The notes below the pieces were generated by a model that searched no databases, was not told the DNA's origin, and worked only from the letters and a program-made list of their open reading frames with translations. Of a stretch of DNA of 64,000 bases, positions 33,212 through 44,437 are shown piece by piece. This DNA is from Roridomyces roridus (taxonomy: Eukaryota > Basidiomycota > Agaricomycetes > Agaricales > Mycenaceae). The translations under genes were made by a program, and so were the position numbers. The stretch lies in contig JARKIF010000001.1 of assembly GCA_029378245.1 (NCBI GenBank), forward strand, positions 3,224,001 through 3,288,000, written 5' to 3'. Every line of letters starts with the position of its first letter. The stretch's first letter is position 1.

Positions 33212-35293
33212 ATGAGCGGCGCCAAGTTGAAAGCTGAACTGCCTGGAGGCCCTCCCTCATCTCCACCTCGGCCTCGTCGCGCTTCATGGCTCCTAGCCGT
33301 TGGCTGCGTCGCACTCTTCGCATTCTTCCAATTCGCTGCCCGGTTTCCCTTCAGTTTCCGCCATATGTGCGGGCTGGAGCCTGCCTCGCCTGCTGGCATC
33401 TGTCCTCAATCTACCAGCATTGCTCCAGAGAAGAACGCCGCGCTTTGGAACGAGCTGACTGCCCTCCACTCTACCGACGCGTTCCTCAAGCGTGCTGCCG
33501 CCCAGCTGAGCGCAGCGGTGCAGATCCCAACCGAGACGTACGATGCGATGGGACCCGTCGGAGAGGACCCGCGGTGGGAGTCTCGTGGTCCGTTTGTCGA
33601 GCATCTGGCGACTGCCTTCCCGCTCGTGTGAGTGCCTTTTCATACTCTTCGGCCTGCAACTCATCTACCCGCTAGGCACGGTGCCCTTGACCTTCAGAAG
33701 GTCAATACTTACGGCCTCGTCTACACCTGGCAAGGCTCGGATGCGAGCTTGAAACCGATCCTGCTCATGGGTCACTACGGTGCGCTCTACCACCCCGGAC
33801 CATAGACCAGCTGCTCAAACTGCTCTTACAGATGTCGTGCCGGTCGCTCCACTTAGCGCCGACCAATGGACGCACCCAGCTTACTCGGGTCATTTCGATG
33901 GTACGTTGCTTGAAGCTTTGTGTATTTTCGTCGGCTGACTGGCACAGGTGAATATATCTGGGGCCGCGGCAGCACAGACGACAAGAGTGGAGTCATTGGT
34001 ATCCTCACGGCTATTGAGGTCCTCCTCGAGAAGAATTTCGCACCGACCCGTACGGTCGTGCTGTCCTTTGGTTTTGACGAAGAAGCGAGTGGGTATCATG
34101 TACGCCGAGCACTATTCTATACACCTCCCGCACTGACCTGTGGCTCAGGGTGCGGCTTATCTGGCTGATGCTCTCCTCGAGCGCTTCGGCCGCAACGCTT
34201 TCGCCATGATTGTCGATGAAGGCGGTGAGTATCTTTTCCCTCCGTCGATCCTTGCTAACACCGATTCAAGCTGGCTTCGACGAGCAGTTCGGCGCTATTT
34301 TTGCTGCACCCGGCGTTGCGGAGAAGGGCTACGTCGATGTTACTGTCCAGGTCCAAACTCCCGGTGGACATTCCAGCATCCCTCCTGAACATACGAGCAT
34401 CGGAATTCTTGCTGCGATGATTGTGCACCTCGAGAATACTGCTCCGCCTCCGGTGCTGGAGGTTGGCACGCCTCCCTTTGATATGGCTCAGTGCTTTGCT
34501 GCACATGGGCCTGAGATGCCGCGTCCACTGAAACGTGCCATCCTTCGCGCCGAGAAGAGCAAGCACGCGCTCAAGAAGGCAGAGCAGACCCTTCTTCGGG
34601 ATCGGGCGTTCCGCGCATTAGTGGCGACCACGCAGCCCGTGGACATCGTCAATGGAGGTGTCAAGAGTAACGCACTACCGGAGCAAGCGATGGCGGTTAT
34701 CAATCACCGCATTTCGACACAGAAGTGCGTTTTTCTTCTTTTGTAGGGACATTCTTCTGACTTGGATACACAGCTCGGTAAATGCCACGATCTCGCGCGA
34801 CAGGGATGTGCTCCTGGACCTCGCAGCGCATTTTAACCTCTCCGTCACGGCATACGGGGAGTCACTTACCTCTGCTGAGGACGCCGCCGCCGCGTCGGGA
34901 TCGCTCACGTTGACCGCACCCGGTGGCCTCGAGCCCGCACCCATCACGTCGAGCACCGCAGCGCCGTACCACATCCTTGCCGGGACGATCCGTGCGACAC
35001 TGAACGCGACGTACGGGGAGGAGATGAAGGACGTTTTCGTGACGCCGGGAATGATGACGGGCAACACGGACACGCGGTGGATGTGGGACCTTTCGGAGCA
35101 CATCTTCCGGTATGGGCACTGGAATGGGGGTTTGGGGATGATTCATACCGTCAATGAGCGTGCGTTTGCTTTTTTCCCCCACTTCTTCATGCTGAGGATT
35201 GGCTTTCTTTTAGGGATGGAGGCACACTCGTTTGTGGGGGTAATTACGTTTATTACAACGCTCATCTTGAATGTGGACGAGACCGCCTTTTAG
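33212..35293 (+). CDS. M20 family carboxypeptidase S-like metallopeptidase
   Basis: Zinc-dependent vacuolar-type carboxypeptidase (Cps1-like). One N-terminal membrane anchor, ASWLLAVGCVALFAFFQF, matches the type II topology of yeast Cps1. Metal and catalytic regions seen: LLMGHYDVVP, GRGSTDDKSGVIG, FGFDEEASG, and the dimerisation region TPGGHSSIPPEHTS. The C-terminal part has TPGMMTGNTDTRWMW and a final His in GMEAHSFVG. About seven introns. The ATG lies in a perfect GCCGCCACCATG context, which supports the chosen start. Role: processing of peptides in the vacuole or secretory pathway (inference). Confidence 0.9.
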
Positions 35294-35852
35294 CGACGGG
35301 CGAGTTGTTATTTATTTGTTTGATGCGCCCAACCCGCCAATGTCACGTGAATCCGAGCTCGGTGTCTTCTTTCAGCCTAAGCATTCAGCCTCCTTCTCAC
35401 ATTTGGTGTTCCTGACTTTCTCAGTCCTATCACACCAGTGTCAGCTGGCTATACCTATATTGGACTCCGAGGGCTTGAAAAACCGAAAGGCGCACTATTA
35501 TAAGCTTTGGGCCACGCGCAGGTTCTTACTTTGGCGCCGGACTGACTGCGTGTGTGAACTGCGTCCTGCTTCTTTAAACCTCGGACCGGCAGCAAAACCA
35601 AGCTTTTTCTGAGCGAAATTCTGGAGCCGTCCTGAAAAAAAGCGCCTGCTCATGTGGAAAGTGTGGAAACCATTCATCCTGCAGCGGGAGAGGAACTAGG
35701 GTGCGGATGGAGAGCGGCGAACGTGTTCGTGAGGTATTTGAACTAAAAACGTCTTCTTACAGGTTCAACTGCCGGCCGGAATCCCATACTTAGCATGTGC
35801 TGCGCTGCCATATAAAGTCCGGGCTGTCTCCCTCTTTTCCCCCGAGACTCTC
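35294..35852. other. intergenic region
   Basis: About 560 bases between the carboxypeptidase and transporter genes. No gene or repeat recognised. Confidence 0.4.
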
Positions 35853-38524
35853 ATGGCTAGCTTCACTCCAGCTGCTGCAGGCGTCGATCTCATGGAGGTC
35901 CGGTACACCGAGGGCGAATTGGCCGCGATGACCTCTCCTATGTCGTCTTCTGCTGCGTCCTTTGCTGAATATCTGTATTGGGCGGAGCGCAAGCGCGCTG
36001 AAGAAGATGCGGACAAGACGTACATTTCTCCCTCTGTGTTCTTTTATTCGAGTCGCTGATTAGATACTTCAGCGTCATAGCGAGCCAGGGCTGGGGTCGT
36101 CTCATTCGGTACTACCGCAATCGCAATGATACAGAGGAGAAGGAGAAGGAGGATGTCCCCGCCGTTAGCGAGAAATCTGAGAAACTCGACGCGGAGAAGA
36201 ACAACAGCGTTGCAGAGTTTGATGAATATGTTGGAATGTCCGAGCATGACCAGGAGCTGCTCACTGCGCGTCGCGTTTTGCGCCAAGCTGGGTGAGCGAG
36301 TAGTCTCTGATAAATGGCAATATTGACTTTTCAGGTGGGCGACTGTATTCTATCTAGTAACTTGGTAAGCTCCTCCGTCCCTCTTGAAGACAACTAAATG
36401 AGCACCTCTATCCAGCGACATTCTAGGCCCTTTCAACGCACCCTTTTCCATTGCCTCTATCGGCATGGCTCCGGGAATTTGTCTCTACGTGCTCTTCGGA
36501 GTCGTCGCGTTTATTTCTGGAGTTATGCTCCACCGGATTTGGCTCCGACTCGACTCGGCGCGGTACCCGATCACCCTGTATGGCGATATGTGTGAACGTA
36601 CCGTCGGCAGTTGGTTGAAATATCGTGAGCTATTCTTTCTCTTTCTCTATTGTTGCTAACCTAAAAAGTCGCGTCGTTCTTGCAATGTGTTCAGTTGACT
36701 ATCAACGTCGGCCTCATCGTGCGTTTTCTGCATCCTCGGTCCAGTTGATAGCCTAATCCCACGTAGTGCTTGGTTCGTTGATCAGCAGCTATTCTTCTCT
36801 CCGCCACTCAATCTGTGGAATCCTTCCCTAGACTAACGGGCAAAGTCTGTCCCAAATTATCGCCGGCCCTCATGGAACCGGTCATCTCTGCTTCTCCGTT
36901 CGTTGGCCTCCCGCTTCTACTCACCCCTATTGAACATTTATAGGTAACTGTTCTCATATGGGCCTTGTGCGGCATGGTTATCGGGATGATCCGTGGTTTG
37001 GGCAACTTTTCGATTCTCGCGAATGCCAGTGTCTGGCGTACGTGGGTGTTTCTGTACCTTTTACTTCGACTGACGACCACGCTCCGCAGTAAACCTTATG
37101 ATCATCTTCATTAATATCGGCTTTGCTGCAAGGACACTACCGAATTACACAGCTGCTTTTGCGTGGGTTGTTCTATTTCCCATGTTGAATTTTTCTCTCA
37201 TTTGGGATATCTCAGCACGTCTGGCTTACTGCCTGGACCTGTTATGGTCTCGGCCACCATCCCTGGCCAGCCGTTGTTTATTCAGATTAACGGTGTCTTC
37301 AATATGGTTTTCGCGTAAGTAACGTCTAGTCAATTGTGCGTAGCCACTGAACCGCATCTAGGTATGGTGGGGTAAGAAACAATTCACTCAATTGCGCGCA
37401 CCGACTGAACAGTTTCTAGGCGATGATCTTCCCCGAGGTGGGTTGCATTCAGGACTTGGCGGATCGAAACTAAATTTGATGCAGATAATGGCAGAGATGC
37501 GCCGTCCGCGCGATTTCGTCAAGGGAATGGCAGTTGCTCAGTTGCTCATCATTTCTGTATATCTGGCGTATGGGTGAGTGGACTTGTGACCAGCGAAACA
37601 GCGAAACTGGGTGTTGAACAATCCACCAGCATAACGTTATACCCTCTTGAAGGGCAATTTGTGCAAGCCCAATCGTACACCGGCCTCTCGTTGTACTCTG
37701 GGCAAACCATTTGCAATGTCATCGGCATCATCACCGGGACCATCGCAGCGGGGTTGTACGGTAACATTGGACTGAGTTGGTTTCCATTTCGTTCGAGTCT
37801 CGTTTTTTCTGAACCGCTTGTTTGCAGAGGTCATCTACCGCCTTGTCGTCGAGCAGCTTCTCAAGGGACCGGGATTGATGACCTTCAGGGGTCGGATTGT
37901 GTGGAGTTTATCCGTGCTTCTGTACTGGGTCGGTTTCTCCTCGTTGTGGGTTTTGCTAGTCATTGATGTTGAACTCATCAGTCGGTGGCCTTTGTTCTCG
38001 GCAGTGCGATCCCTTCTGTGGGGACGCTCACAGGATTGCTTGGTGCCATGGGCTTCTTCCACTTCAGTACGTTTACATCCTTCAACCTGGATTCAATACC
38101 GATTTTCCGCAGCTTATACTTTCCCGCCGCTCATGATGCTGGGTCTCGACGTATGTTTCTCTCCTTCTTACATACGTAGACTGAATTCTCTTAGATGCAA
38201 ATCGACGCTGCCCTCGAGGATGAACCGTTCACCACCCCGGGAGTCACACCACGTAAAATCGACACCTGGTATGACTTTGTACGTCGCCGTTCTTTTCTTT
38301 TCAACTTGCTTTCGTCTGACCACATACACACACAGTCCCGCTGGAAGCGCGGCTTTTTGGCCGGCGGACGGAGGCGCCTCATATGGAAGATCGTCAACCT
38401 CATTTTCTTCCTGACGGCACTTGCAACGGCGGGCATGGGCCTCTGGGCTACGGGAACGGATCTTCGGCGGGCTTTGAAAGTCGGCGTGGCGACGAGTTTA
38501 GGGTGTAATTCCCCTGTTGGATGA
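35853..38524 (+). CDS. Amino-acid transporter (Aa_trans / AVT-type)
   Basis: Multi-pass amino-acid/proton transporter. A hydrophilic N-terminus (MASFTPAAAGVDLMEVRYTE; an acidic Lys/Glu-rich block near 36130-36210) precedes about eleven membrane segments. Family-like segments: PFSIASMAPGICLYVLFGV, TNGQSLSQIIAGPHGTGH, NLMIIFINIGFAARTLPNY, MAVAQLLIISVYLAYG, QTICNVIGIITGTIAAG and IVNLIFFLTALATAGMGLWA. Roughly a dozen introns are needed. One model requires a 6-nt microexon at 36772-36777 to keep the family spacing before NGQSLSQ. The protein ends GCNSPVG. Substrate unknown; a neutral amino-acid permease is likely. Confidence 0.82.
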
Positions 38525-38786
38525 TATTCAAGTCGATTAGGCTATTGGGTTCAGTTTCTTGTTGCGATTCCTCAATTCAATATGATTTTGCCGCCAGGCG
38601 TTAGCTGGTTGGCTCTCAGTTGTCGTTGTGTAGTCATCCTGATCCGATCACGGCACGCTGCCGCTTTCCACAAACCCAGAACGGCTCTCAAGCGGCTCTG
38701 TTCTCAAAAACACCAAGAAGACTACGGAAACTACTCCTCCTCTGCTTTGGTTCAGCAAATGTCCAACGCTGTATGACACCCACTCA
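38525..38786. other. short intergenic region between convergent genes
   Basis: 3' ends of the transporter (plus) and the ISG12-like gene (minus); nothing else seen. Confidence 0.4.
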
Positions 38787-39428
38787 CTAGGAACTCTTCT
38801 CTTTACCTTTCATCCACTGCCAAACCCGTCCCGCTGTCCCTTTCACCCATTCGCATGCCGGCCGCAAAGCCCCGACCGCATGAGCCAAGCCTACCGCGCT
38901 GCCGCCAACGACAAGACTTCCTACGACGGGAATCGCCACCGCATACAGCATCCCCGCAGATTGCAGCATCGCGAACAGACTTCCTGCCGCGACGTTACCG
39001 ATAGCAGCTTGCCAGGCTGCAGCGGCGCTTCCTGTATGTGTGTCTACTATTTAGTTTTTGGTTCACTGGCAAAGGGAAGGTCACGCACCCAAAATTGGTC
39101 CCACCGCACCGAACCCAGCCATCGCCAACGGATTAGCGATCAGCACGATCCCGACGACAAGTCCAAGAACTCCAAGAATCTGCCGCCGATGTGCCTTGAT
39201 GAACTTGGTCACCACTTTTGCGAGCCGGACGAGGTTCCCGTTCTTGACAAACTCGAGCAAGGTTTTTAGAGATATGAACTCGGCGGCGCGCAAGATCAGC
39301 GTCTCGAGGTGGCTTTGAGGAGCAACACCGCTGTTGCGGATGGCTCGGATGGCGTTGCTGCTGCTGGAGGTGGAACGGGGGCGCGAAACGTTTGACTCGG
39401 AGTCGCTACTGTCGCTGTGCTCTGACAT
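38787..39428 (-). CDS. Fungal ISG12/IFI6-like small hydrophobic protein
   Basis: Two exons with a 57-nt intron (39032-39088), about 195 residues. The N-terminus is Ser-rich and polar (MSEHSDSSDSESNVSRP), then helices ending in KFIKAHRRQILGVLG. The hydrophobic Gly/Ala-rich body LVVGIVLIANPLAMAGFGAV, then AAAAWQAAIGNVAAGSLFAM and LQSAGMLYAVAIPVVGSLVV, matches the interferon-inducible IFI6/IFI27 (ISG12) fold, known in animals and scattered in fungi. The C-terminus is Lys/Trp-rich (WQWMKGKEKSS). Animal relatives affect mitochondria and apoptosis; the fungal role is unknown. Confidence 0.8.
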
Positions 39429-39472
39429 GGTGGTGGCAAAGAAAGGGCTTTGGGATTAGAGTGGGCCTTATA

Positions 39473-41305
39473 ACACTGGGCGCAAAGCTATCGACATGTC
39501 ACATCGACATGTGCTCACAACATGTCGCCCCCACTCCCTTCCCACTTGCCTCGACATGCGGAAAACACGTGGCTCGGCAGCATGGCGATTTCCTTCCCAT
39601 TAGCTTCATTATTCTCACGAAGCATCTGATGGAAGGGATATCTCGATGCTCAGAACACATCCACGCCGAGATGCCGTGCATCACATCCGCACATTCCTTT
39701 TGCATAGAGAGTACTTGTTTCAGCAGGGGTCTAAATAATAAATTTCTCTTTGTATCACATAAGAGGGAAATTCACCTCACGATGCATGTGTCCAAATTGC
39801 ACAATCTCATGTTCCTCATCTCGTCCATGCCTGATGCTTCCGAGCTGGAAAACTAAGTGCTTAAGCATTCGATCAAAGATAATGATGAGCAAAGAATCAA
39901 AATCACACAGAATTTTCCTGGTCCGGGCCAACCCCTCATAGAGGTTGGGAATTTTTGTGCTGCTAAAGCGCAGTGCGATTCCCGGTTGATAATGATTATT
40001 CTGCTTGTTGCCGTATGCACGGCACAAAACCTATTGGAGATCGATGGCAGCTGCAATCAGACCATCAATTACCTCATTAATGGACACTGAGTTGGGTGAA
40101 TTCAGGCATATGTACATTCAGGGAAGCAAGAAAAAAACAGAGCCTCAGATGGAAAGCGGGCAAAAAACATTCACAAGAATATGGGTTGTGATGATCAGCT
40201 GGCCGGCGATGAGGATCACAATTTTAGATGCCGATTTGTGGGTACCAATTTGAATCCTCCCACATGTGATGTCACAGAACGACACGAGGCTAAAGCCACA
40301 TGTCGAGTGCACTGGGAGCGACATGTTGTGAGCACATGTCAAATTGACATGTCGACTTGTTTGCGCAAGGGGGCATCGGGATCCGAATTTCGGATATAGG
40401 GTCAAAAAGTTTTTCTCGACCCTGGCTGGACCCCCCCTCCCCTCCTATATAAGGTAGATCATTCCCACGGTCATGTGATTTACCGGTGGTCCGAGCCATC
40501 CGTGGTTCCCAGGCATAGGAAAAATATGTATTACAAACTTATTAGAGGACCCCAGTGTCCATTAGACCCATCTCATGTGTACTTGAGCAATGATACACTT
40601 GTTGTCTGTGGCAATGTCTTGTGAGAGTCGATGAGACTGGCAGCTGTATTATGTAATATATCAGTCCCGATTTGGAAATTTCAATCAAGAGTGTCCAATA
40701 TGCTCCAAAACACATTTACTAATATACATATAGAATTTTTTTTCGAGCCCTCTCGGGACCCCCCCCCCCCCCCCAAGGGGTACCAAAGATAAGAGTTCAG
40801 TACATCACCTCGAATTTTTTATTTCAGCCAAATTGGCTGACCCTCCTCCCCTCTATAAAAGGAAATTTCCTTTTTTGGGACGCATCAAATCAGCTTATTT
40901 GGGGTATGTCGGCCCGCCTGCCTGCTGTACATGCTTCCAAATGGCTTCTAGTGCATTTCCTTAGCTCTGGAGCCCAAGATCGGGGTTTCGCGCTGAAATT
41001 CTGAGTTGACAAGGGTGCCTCGTGACCAGAGCACGTGACCATTTGGGCACGTGATCCAATCGGGACCATATACTGAAAACTTCGAGAAAGTCCACTGGGA
41101 CTCTGTTCAGTGGTCTAGCTATGCAAACAGAGCCTTCCTGGTGTTCTGCAGAAATTTGGTACAAAACTTTTTTTTCAGCCTTTGGAGGGACCCCCCCTCC
41201 CCCTCCTATAATAGGCAATTCCTTATCTTTGATACCCCTTGCCCCCCCCCCCTCCCCCGGTACGAAATTTCGATCCCGATGCCCCCTTGTGTTTGCGCCC
41301 AGTGT
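39473..41305. mobile_element. Non-coding composite inverted-repeat element
   Basis: Ends are perfect 14-bp inverted repeats: ACACTGGGCGCAAA at 39473-39486 and its complement at 41292-41305. Inside, 39480-39533 is an imperfect inverted copy of 40313-40365 (shared core ACATGTGCTCACAACATGTC). Segment 40360-40395 (GCAAGGGGGCATCGGGATC) is inverted relative to 41270-41297. This looks like nested or composite non-autonomous DNA elements. No transposase ORF. Confidence 0.6.
40404..41220. repeat. C-rich / TATA-like repeated module
   Basis: A block of T-run, then CCCCCCTCCCCTCCTATATAAGG-like sequence recurs at about 40425-40455, 40838-40862 and 41188-41212. A truncated copy at 40735-40780 holds a run of about 17 C. 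Copies lie in the same orientation, 350-400 bp apart. Confidence 0.55.
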
Positions 41306-43375
41306 AAGCTTCAGCCTTCAGGCGCACAAAGGGCCTCGTGGCAAGGTACGTGTATGTACATACCTTTGTTTTGCAAGACTAATTCGAGCCTACTAATCCC
41401 AGCGGTATAAACGAAAAGCGAAAACGAAAATGGGCAACGATCGGCCGTATCACACGGCTGCCCCGTGTTCCGGTCACGCTTCGCTTACGTCTCGGTACCG
41501 AAAGGCTGGGTTCCCGACGCTTAGCTCATGCCCGTCACTTGCTCCTCGCGAGTCGCGACGCGCGTCCGTGGCACTGTCCCACTACTGGTGCTTTCTGCCT
41601 ACCGGTACCCCTCCCTGTATCCTATGCCATGATAGCTCAATATACATCTTCAATCCCATTGATTGCCGGGAGAAGCTCTTGGATGCCTGAAGTTCTTGTG
41701 CGCGCTATAATAGGCAGCCTCGGCCTTCGATCATTCTCGTTTTGCGGCCGTCGGCACTGATGACGAGAGCTTGGGGTATTGCGCCGTATGTTGTGGTATC
41801 TGATTTAAAACTCAGTGCTGAATGCCTGGATGATGCCCAGGGACAGTTCACTAAGCCCCGGAAGATATCCCAGGATGAATTTGCCAATTAAATGTGTATT
41901 TCAAGTACAGAGAGGCGCACGGTGAATTATCTTGACGGTGTTGATGGCGGTGAATCGTAATTGATGCGCCATCATGCCTTCCCCTTGGGAATTGAATGTG
42001 ACTGTTACTTTGACCATCAACGGCGTTCGGCGGCAGTCCCTTGCCGATAGGTATGTATATCGTTTTCGTTTTCGTTTTTTGTATATACCCTAATCCCAGT
42101 GTGAGCCACATATTAACCGCCTGCGTTCCGAAATGGACAGTGAATGAATTCAGCTCTGAAGTATGCGATATTCAATTTAGGGCTTTCAGGAGATCAACGG
42201 TGAACGCTGTGAAGTGCGCTACGTGAAATTCAATGCTCCCAAGAATTAGAGATCCTTCTCGTGTACAACTACTGTGAGTGCTCTCCAACTCTTTCTAGTT
42301 TATCGCTGACCATTTTACAGTGGGCCCTTTTATATCCTGATCCGACAATATATATATGACTTCCTTGTTTCCCTCCATCACTGTCTTTGTCTTGATCTCT
42401 GTGCGCCGTTTCTTGGCCGGCGGGTCCCGCATACAGCTGGATGAGTCAGATGTCGAAGAATCGGATTCGACATCCGAGTCTAGTCTCTCTCGACAGACCA
42501 TCGCTTTGCAACCTCCGCGAATATAGTCGTGCACCACTGGCATCGTCTTGTGTGGCGCGCTGATACAGTCGTCCATCTCGTCCTCCCCATGTTCCTCTTC
42601 CTCCTGCTCGTCCGAAGAGTCCTGCGACTGTCGCTTCCGCTTGCCCTTGCTCGCACCCGCTTTGGCCCTGCTCTTCCACGTAGCCTTGGTCCGGAACAAG
42701 CATTCGATCTTGGGCACATTCCGGTCCAACACGACGCGTTCTTGCGAGAGACACGTCGGCCGACGCGCCAACGGACCAGTCAAGAGATAAACGATGGGTT
42801 TGTATGCCGTCTGGTGGTAGCTTTCCCGCAAATAGTTTTCGATCAGAAGCTGAACCAACAGTGTCTCAAGCTCCTGCACAGTATAAGTAGTGCTGGTTCA
42901 TGGTGGGTCAGAAACACGTACATCTTTCACGAGCCCAACTTTGCCACCGCAGAGACGCTCGAGGTCGAGTTTGCGCTTGCGGCCGCCAACACGGTAGGTT
43001 TCGCCGCCATTCCCACGGGCCAGCTCTGCAAGCATCGCCAACGTCAAATGCCCGCCGTCCGCCTGCACCGCCTCGACAATCTTGAGCACTTTCCAAGCCT
43101 CAAGCGTCACGTCGCGCCGCGTGAAACCGTCTGCAGGCCGCGTGCAGCTGTCGCAATGCCCGCACGGCGTCAGCGCGTCCGAATCTTCCGTCGTCCACGA
43201 AGACATGGATAACTGCGCCGAATGCGAAAAGTACTTCGCGAACCCAATTTTGCGACATTCGACTAGATCTTGAGCGAAGCGCAGCATGCTGTGGACTATT
43301 TCCCCAGCCCCTTTGAGAGTTTGGACGATGGATGCAAGTTGGCAGAACTCACGTTTCTCTGGCCCATCTTTCTCG

Positions 43376-44006
43376 AGGAATGACCAGAATAGTGGGAGTG
43401 AGACTCGCTTAGCTCTCGGAATTGCCGTTCCGAGCGCCCGACTATGCCCGAGTCCCACTCGATCACATTTTGATCATGGATCTCGTCACTTCTCGAAATT
43501 GTGAAGATCGATCCCATCAGCCGGCGAAGCAGCGGCACCACGCAGTGGGCCCAGCGGCGAGCGTCAAGGGGGGTCCGCGGGGGTCTCCCCCGCGTATCAG
43601 ACCATTAAAATAATAATAATAAGCCTTGCACGCAGGAAGAAGTTGAGTAACAAAAGACATAAAAGGCCCCGCGCCAGCGGAAAGGCAGCGCAGCAAAAAG
43701 GCCGCGCTAGCGATAAGGCAGCGCAGCGAAAAAAGAAGCACTAGCGTAGAGGCAGTGCAAAAAGGGCCGCGCAGCGAAAATGCCGCGCCAGCGAAAGGAC
43801 TGCGTGAGCAAATATGCGGGGGTCTGGGGGAAGCAGTTCCCCCAGTACCAGACGGCACAATTGGCAGCAATCATGATGCCGCCCTCGGCAGGTCAATTGC
43901 CAGCTACATTACGTGTACACGAGTGGGACTCGCTAATGAGTTGACATACTAGCCGAGATTACCCCAGTCCCACTCGTAGCCGAGTCCCACTACTCTGGTA
44001 TATCCT
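43376..44006. mobile_element. 631-bp non-autonomous element with 11-bp target duplication
   Basis: Flanked by direct 11-bp copies of CATCTTTCTCG (43365-43375 and 44007-44017). Imperfect terminal inverted repeats: AGGAATGACCAGAATAGTGG at 43376 versus AGGATATACCAGAGTAGTGG read inward from 44006. It interrupts the recQ exon between AGEKD and DGPEK; removing the element and one duplicate restores the frame. No ORF. The long duplication suggests a MULE-like or similar transposase source. The interior holds two GC hairpins and a degenerate repeat array. Confidence 0.8.
43576..43845. repeat. GC hairpins flanking a degenerate tandem array
   Basis: Hairpin 1 at 43576-43594 (stem CGCGGGGG, loop TCT). 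Hairpin 2 at 43824-43845 (stem CTGGGGGAA, loop GCAG). Both are followed by TAyCAGAC. Between 43665 and 43810 a GCGCAGCGAAAA/GCCGCGC/AGCGAAAGGC motif recurs with variation about six times. Confidence 0.6.
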
Positions 44007-44094
44007 CATCTTTCTCGCCGGCCATCATGCTACTTATGAGTGAAAAATCTGCCGGGCGGTAATACAAGACGCAATCTGAATTCTTGCCGTCCCG

Positions 44095-44437
44095 CATCAG
44101 ACTTTTGACATGAAACTTGTGAGCTTGTACAAGCTCATTCAAGCTCACAAGCTTCTGCCAAATCGCCGCAAGCTCACAAGCTCACAAGCCAGGTCCCGAA
44201 ATCCACAAGGTCTGCCGTTCGACTCCTGGAAAGTGCAAATTTTTATTTATTCTTGGCCGCTCCTGCATTTACCTTTGTGCTCAATGGATTCAAGGGCTGT
44301 CCTGCTGTTTACAGAATTATTTCTGAGCTGTAATTTGGTTTTTTCAGATGCATTGTTCATTGGAATCGAGCTTGCGAGCTTGTGCGGCAAGCTGCCAAGC
44401 CCCACAAGTCCACAAGATGATTGTCAAAACACTGATG
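44095..44437. mobile_element. 343-bp MITE inside recQ motif VI
   Basis: Imperfect terminal inverted repeats start CATCAGACTTTTGACA on the left and, inverted from the right end, CATCAGTGTTTTGACA, continuing with CTTGTG-type repeats. A CG dinucleotide is duplicated at 44093-44094 and 44438-44439. The insertion falls exactly between GRAGR and DG of the recQ gene; excision to one CG restores YYQESGRAGRDG. The interior is rich in AAGCTCACAAG and its complement. No ORF. Confidence 0.8.

Larger units (their letters stand above)
39429..42294. other. Gene-free repetitive region
   Basis: 2.9 kb without any supported gene. The left two thirds are inverted-repeat, C-rich repetitive DNA (listed separately). 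From about 41310 to 42294 the sequence is unremarkable, with only short ORFs. Confidence 0.6.

Noticed and set aside
41430..41690. Plus-strand ORF of 86 codons in the repetitive region
   Set aside because: No family resemblance; flanked by repeats and without promoter features.
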